The notes under the pieces are model-generated. The model was not told the DNA's origin. It ran no database searches and worked only from the letters and a program-made list of their open reading frames with translations. A stretch of 5,965 nt of DNA from Bacillota bacterium. Lineage in GTDB: Bacteria; Bacillota; Clostridia; Peptostreptococcales; Anaerovoracaceae. Positions 1 through 5,965 of the stretch are shown here, piece after piece. Positions within the stretch are counted from its first letter, which is position 1, and every line of letters begins with the position of its first letter. The position numbers and the translations under genes are program-made. Location of the stretch: the NCBI GenBank assembly GCA_016302545.1, contig JAEDNK010000094.1, forward strand, positions 1 through 5,965, written 5' to 3'.

Positions 1-70
1 TTAGTTGGCAGACCACAGGAGACATGTTTTAACAGATATGCTTGCATGGTAAAAAAGTTTGCGACGGATA

Positions 71-99
71 TTGTATTTTACTTAAAATAGGTGTATTAT
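71..99 (+). promoter_or_regulatory. Weak candidate promoter upstream of the diguanylate cyclase gene
   Basis: TTGTAT at 71-76 and TATTAT at 94-99 are separated by 17 bases. The -10 box matches the sigma-70 consensus at five of six positions, but the -35 matches at only three. Transcription would start near 106, about 48 bases before the GTG start. No other pair in 1-153 looks better, and the region contains no recognisable riboswitch and no supported gene. The true promoter could lie before the window. Confidence 0.25.
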
Positions 100-140
100 G
101 AAACAGAAATAGTAGACTTTTTGTGTCATTATTTACTGTA

Positions 141-145
141 GGAGG
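141..145 (+). promoter_or_regulatory. Ribosome binding site GGAGG that fixes the GTG start
   Basis: A full GGAGG core lies eight bases before the GTG at 154. The next in-frame ATG is codon 14, well inside the basic stretch before the first membrane helix, and has no comparable site in front of it. This supports GTG as the start of the diguanylate cyclase gene. Confidence 0.8.
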
Positions 146-153
146 GAAAAGAG

Positions 154-1551
154 GTGGCGAAAAACAAAGCCAAAAAGGGTATAAAGATTCGGATGTTAAA
201 TGCAGCAATAATAGTTGCTGCGTGTATTCTCTACCTGCTTCTTTTGCATGTGACCGCTTTTAAGAACGCAAGATACTTTGAACTTGCGGAGCAGACAAAA
301 GAGTATATAGCTTGTGAACGCAGTTCCCATGTGCTCTATCAAGCGTCCGATTACCTCACGGAGCAGGTCAGGCTCTTTGCGCAAAACATGGATATAGACA
401 ATATGAACCTGTACTTCGAGGAGGCAAATGAAACAAAGCGCCGTGAAAATGCTATTAAGGAGTTGGTGCACATCGGCTCTGACGAAGCCGTGCTGGGCGA
501 CCTCTGGTTAGCCCTCGACAGTTCAAACGACCTAATGGAAGTGGAAATGTATTCGATGAAGTTGATTTGCGAGGCTAAGGGCTACGATGAACAACTCATA
601 CCTCAAGAGGTCAGAAATGTTCGCATTAAATCAAAGGATGCAGCCCTTTCCTCCGAGGACAAAATAGAAAAAGCCAGGGAGCTTGTTTTTAACAAGGATT
701 ATCAGAACGCAAAAAACATTATATATGGGCATCTGTCAAACTTCGTGGATGATGCTGTGGTTTTATCCGGAGAGAAGCAGCTTGAGGGCAAGGAGGTTTT
801 TGAGCGAGGCATAATATATCAGTGGATATTTATCATTATATTAGCCCTGCTTACGGTCTTTAATTTTGTTGCCATAACGAGGCTGGTGGTGAAGCCCCTT
901 GGCATACATGTGGGGCGGGTAAAAGAGAACAAACTGCTGGATGTAATAGGTTCTTACGAGATGAGATACCTTGCCTACATCTATAACGATGTACACGAAA
1001 TGAACCGCGTCAACAACCGTATGCTTAAGGATAAGGCGGAGCACGATTCACTTACAGGACTGCTGAATCGAAATGCTTTCGAAAATCTCAAGGAATTCTA
1101 CAAGAACGACGGGATAACCCTGGCCCTTGTGGTGGTGGATGTAGACAAGTTCAAGCATGTAAACGATGGGTACGGTCACGAGGTAGGTGACGAAGTGATC
1201 AAAACTGTGGCCGACACCTTAAAAAGAAATTTCAGACCTGAAGATTTCGTCATACGGCTGGGCGGCGACGAGTTTGTTGTCCTCATGACGGAGGTGGGAA
1301 AGCTGAGCGGGGATGCGGTTCGGGGAAAACTTATAAGGATCAATGAAGCGCTCAAAAATCCGCAGAAAGATATTCCGCCTGTGACCATAAGCGCAGGAGT
1401 TGCCTTTTCCGAAGAAGGATTCACGGAAGATCTGTTCGCAAAGGCTGATAAAGCGTTATATGAAGCAAAAGAAGGTGGGCGCAGCCGATGCTGTTTTGCC
1501 GCGGTAGAGGATATAACAGATGAGAATGGGGGGTATTGGATAACTACCTGA
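154..1551 (+). CDS. Membrane-bound diguanylate cyclase with extracytoplasmic sensor domain
   Basis: Predicted to make cyclic di-GMP from two GTP at the inner face of the membrane. A lysine-rich N-terminus leads into a membrane helix at about residues 15-35. A mostly helical outer region of about 185 residues follows, then a second helix at about 222-243, a HAMP-like linker at about 244-290 (PL at 248-249), and the GGDEF domain from about 290 to 445. Catalytic features are intact: DSLTGLLNR at 298-306, metal-ligand Asp329, Asn337 and Asp346 at family positions, and GGDEF at 370-374. RPED at 361-364 lies exactly five residues before GGDEF, as expected for the product-inhibition I-site. The ALYEAKEGGRSR signature closes the domain, with a tail of about 20 residues. 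No EAL or HD-GYP domain is present, so synthesis only is expected. The outer region resembles a four-helix-bundle chemoreceptor-type sensor, but that is inference. Tandem stops (TGATAA) end the gene, and the solute-binding lipoprotein gene follows 35 bases later, probably in the same transcript. Confidence 0.95.
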   Translation: MAKNKAKKGIKIRMLNAAIIVAACILYLLLLHVTAFKNARYFELAEQTKEYIACERSSHVLYQASDYLTEQVRLFAQNMDIDNMNLYFEEANETKRRENAIKELVHIGSDEAVLGDLWLALDSSNDLMEVEMYSMKLICEAKGYDEQLIPQEVRNVRIKSKDAALSSEDKIEKARELVFNKDYQNAKNIIYGHLSNFVDDAVVLSGEKQLEGKEVFERGIIYQWIFIIILALLTVFNFVAITRLVVKPLGIHVGRVKENKLLDVIGSYEMRYLAYIYNDVHEMNRVNNRMLKDKAEHDSLTGLLNRNAFENLKEFYKNDGITLALVVVDVDKFKHVNDGYGHEVGDEVIKTVADTLKRNFRPEDFVIRLGGDEFVVLMTEVGKLSGDAVRGKLIRINEALKNPQKDIPPVTISAGVAFSEEGFTEDLFAKADKALYEAKEGGRSRCCFAAVEDITDENGGYWITT

Positions 1552-1586
1552 TAAAATTTAAAATTAAATAAAGAAAGGCAAAAACA

Positions 1587-3443
1587 ATGGTAAAGAGGGT
1601 TTTCAGAAATCGCTTTGTCACGGTGCTGATTATTGCAGCAATGGCGCTGAGCCTTGCAGGCTGCCGGGACGGGCGGATTTCTGAAGAAAAAAAGCATGTT
1701 TCCGTATATCTGTGGAGCTCGGCTATGCTGGCTGAATATGCCGAATACGTACAGTCGCAGCTGCCCGATTTGGAAATTGAGTTCACGGTAGGCAACAACG
1801 ATCTGGACTATTACCGGTTTATGGCTGAGAGGGACGCCCTGCCCGACATAATAACCAATCGCAGATTTTCGTTACACGATGTGGCGGAGCTGCAAAATTA
1901 TCTTATGGATTTGTCGGAAACGGATATTGCGGCGTCGTATTATACGGCATATCTTGAGAATTACCGCAACAGCGACGGAACTGTAAACTGGCTTCCGGCT
2001 TGCGGTGAGGTTGATACCGTCGCAGTAAACAAAGCTCTTTTTGAAGAATACGATATACCAATCCCCACAGACTACGACAGCTTTGTATACGCCTGCAGGG
2101 AGTTCGAAAAGCACGGAATAAAGGGCTTCATGAGCGATTTTAGTTACGACTATACGTGCATGGAGCTTCTGCAGGGCTGGTCCATATCTGAGCTTACATC
2201 TCTGGAGGGACAGTTCTGGCGTATGAACTATGAAAATCCCAAAAAAACAGGCGTTGGGCTTGACGATGAGGTATGGCCCGGTATTTTCAGACGCATGGAG
2301 CAGTTCCTGAAGGATGCCAATGTAACTACTGATGAAATCTCATACGGCTTTTCCGATGTGGTTAAAGCATTTTCGGAAAGAAAGGTTGCCATGATTCGTG
2401 ATACGGGAGCGGTTATTGTAGAATTTGAAGACTGTGATGGTGTAGAGCCGATGCTGATTCCCTACTACTCCAAGGACGGCGAAGGCTGGCTGCTTACATA
2501 CCCTGCATTTCAGGCAGCTCTGAGCAGGGACATTGAAACTGATAATCGCAAAGCTGATGCGCTGCGGGTGCTTGAGGTGATGCTCTCCGAAGAGGCACAG
2601 AACATTCTGGCGAATAATGAGGATGTTATTTCATATAAGAAGGATGTTAAGCTGGAGCTGCGGGATGAGCTGAAAAATTTAGAGCCTTATGTTGACTCCA
2701 ACCACCTATATATCAGAATGGCGTCAAACGATTTTTTTGAGGTATCAAAAGCTGTGGTGCACAAGATGATTACGGGAGAATATGACGCAGCCCAGGCATA
2801 CACCGCCTTTGACAGACAGCTCAGGGAAGGGCAGAGAGCTGTGGAAGGCGATACGGTTACTTTGAACAATACGTACCTGCGCAGCTTTTCGGAAGATGGC
2901 GGCAGCCCGGCAGTGTCGGCGATTGCGGGTACACTGAGGGAAATGTACGGTGCGGATGTGCTGGTGACTCCTGCCTATAACCTTTGCGGACCGGTGGCTG
3001 CCGGAGAATATTCGGAAAAGATGACGGGCTACATGGTTATGCCTAATGCCATGGTAACGGGAATATGCGAGGAGATGACAGGAAAACAGGTTAAGGAGCT
3101 TTTTAGATGCATTGTAGAAGGCGACGGAGGCGCCAAGAAGCCTTTTAACCTGAGTACCCTGCCTGCAGTAAGCGGTATGAAAATCGAGGTGGCAGAGGCA
3201 GAAAACGGCTATATGCTTAAGAAAGTCAGATATAAGGGCAAAGCCCTTGCAGATGACGGAGTGTATAAGGTAGCATACCTTAATCCGGCAGGGTTCTATA
3301 ACTTTCTGATGAATCGCTTTGCAGATGAAGAAGGTAATCTTCTGTTTGAGATACAGGAAATACAAACCAGAGCGGCATGGACTGAATATATGAAAGAAGG
3401 ACACCGGCTGGCGGAGCCGGAGGACTACATTATTGTGAAATAA
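1587..3443 (+). CDS. Solute-binding lipoprotein with C-terminal 5'-nucleotidase-like domain
   Basis: Predicted surface lipoprotein that binds a small solute. Residues 1-26 form a lipoprotein signal: basic start, hydrophobic core, lipobox LAGC with Cys26 as the lipidated residue. Residues about 36-415 look like a family 1 (sugar-type) ABC solute-binding protein, including a LPDI segment near the first hinge and the VNKALFEEYDIPIPTDYDSF region typical of the family. From about residue 420 to the end the sequence instead resembles the C-terminal domain of 5'-nucleotidases (UshA type): a helix ending in YGADVLV, a TGKQVKELF helix, VSGMKI at 528-533, then KGKALADDGVYKVAYLN. The metallophosphoesterase half is absent, and the usual NGG..R and GGDG loops are replaced, so catalysis is unlikely; a binding role is inferred. 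At 618 residues it is about 200 longer than usual binding proteins. No permease or ATPase gene is nearby, while a diguanylate cyclase gene lies 35 bases upstream, suggesting a sensing partner. A modest AAGG ribosome binding site sits at 1575-1578. Confidence 0.88.
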   Translation: MVKRVFRNRFVTVLIIAAMALSLAGCRDGRISEEKKHVSVYLWSSAMLAEYAEYVQSQLPDLEIEFTVGNNDLDYYRFMAERDALPDIITNRRFSLHDVAELQNYLMDLSETDIAASYYTAYLENYRNSDGTVNWLPACGEVDTVAVNKALFEEYDIPIPTDYDSFVYACREFEKHGIKGFMSDFSYDYTCMELLQGWSISELTSLEGQFWRMNYENPKKTGVGLDDEVWPGIFRRMEQFLKDANVTTDEISYGFSDVVKAFSERKVAMIRDTGAVIVEFEDCDGVEPMLIPYYSKDGEGWLLTYPAFQAALSRDIETDNRKADALRVLEVMLSEEAQNILANNEDVISYKKDVKLELRDELKNLEPYVDSNHLYIRMASNDFFEVSKAVVHKMITGEYDAAQAYTAFDRQLREGQRAVEGDTVTLNNTYLRSFSEDGGSPAVSAIAGTLREMYGADVLVTPAYNLCGPVAAGEYSEKMTGYMVMPNAMVTGICEEMTGKQVKELFRCIVEGDGGAKKPFNLSTLPAVSGMKIEVAEAENGYMLKKVRYKGKALADDGVYKVAYLNPAGFYNFLMNRFADEEGNLLFEIQEIQTRAAWTEYMKEGHRLAEPEDYIIVK

Positions 3444-3455
3444 TGATGTTTTCCA

Positions 3456-3485
3456 TTGACTTTCCGGACATAAACAGACTATAAT
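3456..3485 (+). promoter_or_regulatory. Sigma-70-type promoter for asnS
   Basis: TTGACT at 3456-3461 and a perfect TATAAT at 3480-3485 are 18 bases apart. This is the best promoter match in the window. It starts 12 bases after the stop of the lipoprotein gene and implies a start near 3492, giving a leader of about 48 bases. TTCCATT (3451-3457) and AATGGAA (3483-3489) form a 7-base inverted repeat whose arms overlap the -35 and -10 boxes, so a dyad-binding repressor is possible but unproven. Confidence 0.75.
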
Positions 3486-3539
3486 GGAATATACGGGAGT
3501 TTTCCGGGAACAAAAAATAAAAAAGAGGAAAAGTAAAAG

Positions 3540-4934
3540 ATGAAAGAAATTTTGCTGAGAGAACTTTTTAGAAACACGGCGCAGTACGCTGATAAAGAAG
3601 TACTGATAAAAGGCTGGGTAAGAAATAACCGCAGCTCCAATAAATTCGGATTCATCGAGCTCAACGACGGAAGCTTTTTCAAATCCGTTCAGGTGGTATA
3701 TGAAGAGGAATTTATTGATAACTTTGAGGAGATAGCAAAGGCTTATGTGGCTACGGCTCTGGCAGTAAAGGGCGTTGTGGTGCTTACTCCGGAGGCAAAG
3801 CAGCCTTTTGAGATAAAGGCAAGGGAGATTACCGTAGAGGCACCTTCCACACCTGATTACCCCCTTCAGCCGAAGCGCCACTCCATGGAATTTCTGAGAG
3901 AAATCGCTCACTTAAGACCGAGAAGCAACACCTTTGCTGCTGTTTTCCGTGTGCGTTCTCTGGTGGCATATGCAATTCATAAATTCTTCCAGGAGCAGAA
4001 CTTCGTATATGTTCACACCCCGATTATAACGGGCAGTGACTGCGAAGGCGCAGGAGAAATGTTCAGAGTTACAACTCTTGACATGGACAACCTGCCTAAG
4101 AACGAAGACGGAACTGTTGATTACAGCGGTGACTTCTTCGGCAAGGAGACAAACCTGACCGTAAGCGGACAGCTTGAAGCGGAGACCTATGCTCTCGCAT
4201 TCAGAAATGTATATACTTTCGGACCTACCTTCAGAGCTGAGAATTCAAATACTGCAAGACATGCATCTGAGTTCTGGATGATCGAGCCGGAGATTTCCTT
4301 TGCAGATCTTCAGGACAATATGGAACTTGCAGAGGCTATGATTAAGTACATCATCAACTATGTACTTGAAAACGCTCCTGAGGAAATGCAGTTCTTTAAC
4401 AGCTTCGTGGACAAGGGAGTGCTGGAAAGATTGAATCACATTGTAAACTCAGACTTCGGCCGTGTGACCTACACTGAAGCAGTTGATTTGCTCCTCAAAT
4501 CAGGCAAGGAATTCCAGTATCCTGTGGAATGGGGCATCGACCTTCAGACTGAGCATGAAAGATATCTCACAGAAGAAATCTTCAAGAAGCCTGTATTCGT
4601 AACGGATTACCCTAAGGATATCAAAGCCTTCTATATGAGACTTAACGACGACGGCAAGACCGTTGCGGCCTGCGACCTTCTGGTTCCGGGAGTAGGCGAA
4701 ATCATCGGCGGCAGTCAGAGAGAGGAACGACTTGATGTGCTGACAGCCAGAATGAAGGAACTTGGACTTAATGAGGAGGATTACTGGTGGTATCTTGACC
4801 TGCGTAAATACGGTGGCGTTAAGCATGCCGGATACGGTTTGGGCTTTGAGAGAATTATCATGTATATCACAGGAATGAGCAACATCAGAGACGTGCTTCC
4901 GTTCCCTAGAACACCTAAGACAGCGGAATTTTAA
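3540..4934 (+). CDS. asnS: Asparagine--tRNA ligase (class IIb)
   Basis: Cytoplasmic enzyme that charges tRNA-Asn with asparagine using ATP. The 464 residues match the usual bacterial length (E. coli about 466). Residues 1 to about 110 form the OB-fold anticodon-binding domain (VLIKGWVRNNRSS...GFIELNDGS). The class II catalytic core follows: the motif 1 region ends at VHTP (Pro161), SDCEGAGEMF lies soon after, motif 2 is TFRAENSNTARH at 230-241 followed by EFWMIEPE, and motif 3 is GYGLGFERI at 431-439 with Arg438. The protein ends in the family signature RDVLPFPRTP plus KTAEF. The AENSNTARH motif favours asparaginyl over aspartyl specificity. GAGG at 3525-3528 lies 11 bases before the ATG. The gene has its own strong promoter in the 96-base gap; that gap is too short for a T-box leader, which many Bacillota aminoacyl-tRNA synthetase genes carry. 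No frameshift or missing motif is seen. Confidence 0.98.
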   Translation: MKEILLRELFRNTAQYADKEVLIKGWVRNNRSSNKFGFIELNDGSFFKSVQVVYEEEFIDNFEEIAKAYVATALAVKGVVVLTPEAKQPFEIKAREITVEAPSTPDYPLQPKRHSMEFLREIAHLRPRSNTFAAVFRVRSLVAYAIHKFFQEQNFVYVHTPIITGSDCEGAGEMFRVTTLDMDNLPKNEDGTVDYSGDFFGKETNLTVSGQLEAETYALAFRNVYTFGPTFRAENSNTARHASEFWMIEPEISFADLQDNMELAEAMIKYIINYVLENAPEEMQFFNSFVDKGVLERLNHIVNSDFGRVTYTEAVDLLLKSGKEFQYPVEWGIDLQTEHERYLTEEIFKKPVFVTDYPKDIKAFYMRLNDDGKTVAACDLLVPGVGEIIGGSQREERLDVLTARMKELGLNEEDYWWYLDLRKYGGVKHAGYGLGFERIIMYITGMSNIRDVLPFPRTPKTAEF

Positions 4935-5044
4935 GAGCGGTTTTAAAAGCAGCACTGATAAATAAAGTCAATATATGACCCAACCCCCGCGGAAGTGAGG
5001 CAGCTTACCGAAGCGGGGTTTCGTGTAGGTATGGAGAGTAGAAA
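4935..5044 (+). other. Intergenic region between asnS and the transporter gene
   Basis: This 110-base gap contains a TTTTAAAA palindrome at 4941-4948, a small dyad GTCA-N5-TGAC at 4967-4979, and the GC-rich hairpin described separately. I find no convincing -35/-10 pair, so it is unresolved whether the transporter gene has its own promoter or is read through from asnS. GGAG at 5033-5036, eight bases before the ATG at 5045, is the ribosome binding site. Confidence 0.5.
4982..5020 (+). other. GC-rich hairpin with symmetric purine-rich internal loop (candidate structured RNA or degenerate terminator)
   Basis: CCCCGC at 4985-4990 pairs with GCGGGG at 5013-5018. Two further A-T pairs extend the stem beyond a single bulged C at 4984. 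Inside, GTGAG (4995-4999) pairs with CTTAC (5004-5008), including one G-U, across a GCAG loop. The two helices are separated by a four-by-four internal loop, GGAA facing CGAA, which could form non-canonical G-A pairs. Only three T residues follow the stem, so it is a poor intrinsic terminator. It does not match a riboswitch family I recognise. It could be an asnS terminator that has lost its T-tract, a dispersed palindromic repeat, or a leader element for the transporter gene. Confidence 0.45.
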
Positions 5045-5911
5045 ATGGATAAGCGAGGAAGAGGCATAGCGGCGGCTGTAATATCCGCCGTGGTTTTCGG
5101 CATGGTGCCGCTTTTTATGAAAATAATTATAGCCGGAGGAGGAACGACCTTAAGCGGAGCGTTTTACCGCTTTGCTCTGTCACTGCCGGTCCTCTTTGCG
5201 GTAATAAAATATAAAAAGATTCCAATGGGAATTACGAAGCAGGAATTTTTAAAAATATGCCTTATAACTATATGCGGTTACGGCGGCACAGCGGTGCTTC
5301 TTTTTTCGTCCTACAATTTCATACCTACGGGAGTGTCCACAACCATACACTTTGTGTACCCTGTGTTTACAATTTTAGGATGCATAGTTTTTCTTAAGGA
5401 TAAGGTTCGCCCGATTAAAATTATATGCGCAGTCCTTTGCATGGGCGGAATACTGCTGTTTTACAACGGAGACAGCGCATCCGACCTTCAGGGAATCGGC
5501 CTTGCTTTTCTTTCGGGAGTGACCTATGCCTTTTATATCATTTATCTTAAAAAAAGCGGTCTGCAGGGAATGGACACCATAAAGCTGATTTTCTATATGA
5601 ACTGTGTGGCGTCTGTGATGATTTTTATTATGGCTCTGGCTTCGGGAAGCTTTACGGCTGATATGACAGCGACAGCATGGGTCACCGCAGTATTTTTTGC
5701 GGCTGCACTGTCTCTGGTGGGAGTTTACGGTTTTCAGACGGGTGTAAAATATGTGGGACCGGAATCTGCTGCAATTCTCAGCACGTTTGAACCCATAACA
5801 AGCGTGATTATCGGAATACTGGCGTACAATGAGGAATTTTCGCTCAGGACGCTGGCGGGCTGCCTGTGCATACTTTCCTCGGTTATAATAGTTGCTAAAA
5901 TGAAAGAATAA
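5045..5911 (+). CDS. DMT superfamily transporter, EamA family
   Basis: Predicted inner-membrane carrier of the drug/metabolite transporter superfamily; members export or import amino acids, nucleosides, sugars or other metabolites, and the substrate cannot be told from sequence. The 288 residues fit the family length and show two EamA repeats (about 7-138 and 148-286) with roughly ten hydrophobic helices, near residues 7-27, 33-55, 66-86, 92-114, 120-139, 149-168, 179-200, 207-228, 235-256 and 263-284. Typical features are FGMVPLFMK in helix 1, a conserved-type Arg in FYRFAL of helix 2, and STFEPITSVIIGILAYNEEF near helix 9, matching the family pattern of Pro in the helix followed by an acidic residue. 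The start has a GGAG site eight bases upstream. It shares the strand with asnS but is 110 bases away, so co-transcription is uncertain and a functional link is not evident. Confidence 0.92.
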   Translation: MDKRGRGIAAAVISAVVFGMVPLFMKIIIAGGGTTLSGAFYRFALSLPVLFAVIKYKKIPMGITKQEFLKICLITICGYGGTAVLLFSSYNFIPTGVSTTIHFVYPVFTILGCIVFLKDKVRPIKIICAVLCMGGILLFYNGDSASDLQGIGLAFLSGVTYAFYIIYLKKSGLQGMDTIKLIFYMNCVASVMIFIMALASGSFTADMTATAWVTAVFFAAALSLVGVYGFQTGVKYVGPESAAILSTFEPITSVIIGILAYNEEFSLRTLAGCLCILSSVIIVAKMKE

Positions 5912-5930
5912 AGGTGTAAAAAGGCGTAAA
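5911..5930. repeat. Tandem 10-base direct repeat after the transporter stop codon
   Basis: AAGGTGTAAA (5911-5920) is followed directly by AAGGCGTAAA (5921-5930), differing at one base. The first copy begins on the last base of the stop codon. In A-rich DNA such a pair can arise by slippage, so no function is claimed. Confidence 0.5.
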
Positions 5931-5934
5931 ATTC

Positions 5935-5958
5935 AAAAAAGTCCTTGCAATTACAAGG
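5935..5958 (-). terminator. Candidate intrinsic terminator for a minus-strand gene beyond the window
   Basis: Read on the minus strand, CCTTG and CAAGG form a five-pair stem (six with a G-U pair) around a short AATT-centred loop, and the stem is followed by AC and then six T residues (the A-run at 5935-5940). On the plus strand the arms are followed by CTCAGGC and no T-run is visible, so the orientation favours a convergent gene to the right. The stem is short and the window ends seven bases later, so this remains a candidate. Confidence 0.4.
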
Positions 5959-5965
5959 CTCAGGC

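Noticed and set aside
1..90. Frame 1 is open from the window start to a TAG at 88-90, as the tail of an upstream gene.
   Set aside because: Twenty-nine open codons are not unusual by chance, and the translation shows no recognisable motif; another frame also reads open for a shorter distance. It cannot be supported.
1176..1697. A 173-codon minus-strand open frame over the GGDEF region.
   Set aside because: It is antisense to the conserved GGDEF domain and the next signal peptide, with low-complexity Ser/Pro-rich translation and no domain.
3404..3420. Hairpin CCGGCT-N5-AGCCGG near the end of the lipoprotein gene, as a terminator.
   Set aside because: It lies within the coding sequence and is not followed by a T-run.
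2745..3911. A 388-codon open frame on the minus strand across the end of the lipoprotein gene and the start of asnS.
   Set aside because: It lies opposite two well-supported coding regions and their promoter, and its translation is rich in Cys, His and Phe with no recognisable domain. It is an antisense shadow.
4974..5030. Cyclic di-GMP-I riboswitch before the transporter, suggested by the nearby cyclase and a GGGGTT-like segment.
   Set aside because: The conserved GCAAA segments and tetraloop-receptor layout of that family are absent, and the element is too short.
5031..5069. ATG at 5031 as an alternative start or a short leader peptide before the transporter gene.
   Set aside because: It is out of frame with the transporter, gives only 12 codons, and overlaps the ribosome binding site used for the ATG at 5045.

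Overview
The window looks like a core chromosomal stretch of an anaerobic Gram-positive bacterium, most likely class Clostridia. This is inferred from the moderate base composition with AT-rich spacers, purine-rich GGAGG/GAGG ribosome binding sites, a GTG start, a lipobox-type solute-binding lipoprotein and a bacterial asparaginyl-tRNA synthetase. I cannot name a genus. All four genes are on the + strand and I see no transposase, integrase, CRISPR array, rRNA or tRNA.

Layout. Positions 1-153 are non-coding leader with at most a weak promoter. Positions 154-1551 encode a membrane-anchored diguanylate cyclase: two membrane helices around a ~185-residue outer domain, a HAMP-like linker, and a GGDEF domain with an intact inhibitory I-site. 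Thirty-five bases later, 1587-3443 encode a large lipoprotein: a family 1 ABC-type solute-binding fold followed by a domain resembling the C-terminal (substrate-binding) half of 5'-nucleotidases. A good sigma-70-type promoter lies just after its stop, and asnS (asparagine--tRNA ligase) follows at 3540-4934. A 110-base gap with an internally looped GC-rich hairpin precedes an EamA/DMT-family transporter at 5045-5911. The last 54 bases hold a tandem decamer and a small hairpin that would suit a terminator for a minus-strand gene beyond the window.

How the genes may work together. The cyclase and lipoprotein appear to form one transcription unit, with no permease or ATPase gene in the window. 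The simplest reading is a two-gene sensing module: the lipoprotein binds a small molecule outside the cell and contacts the outer domain of the cyclase, which sets cyclic di-GMP synthesis inside. NspS/MbaA of Vibrio cholerae is the known precedent for this logic. The fusion of the binding fold to a nucleotidase-like domain without its phosphoesterase half is the most unusual item here. asnS and the transporter look like independent units with no evident link to the module.
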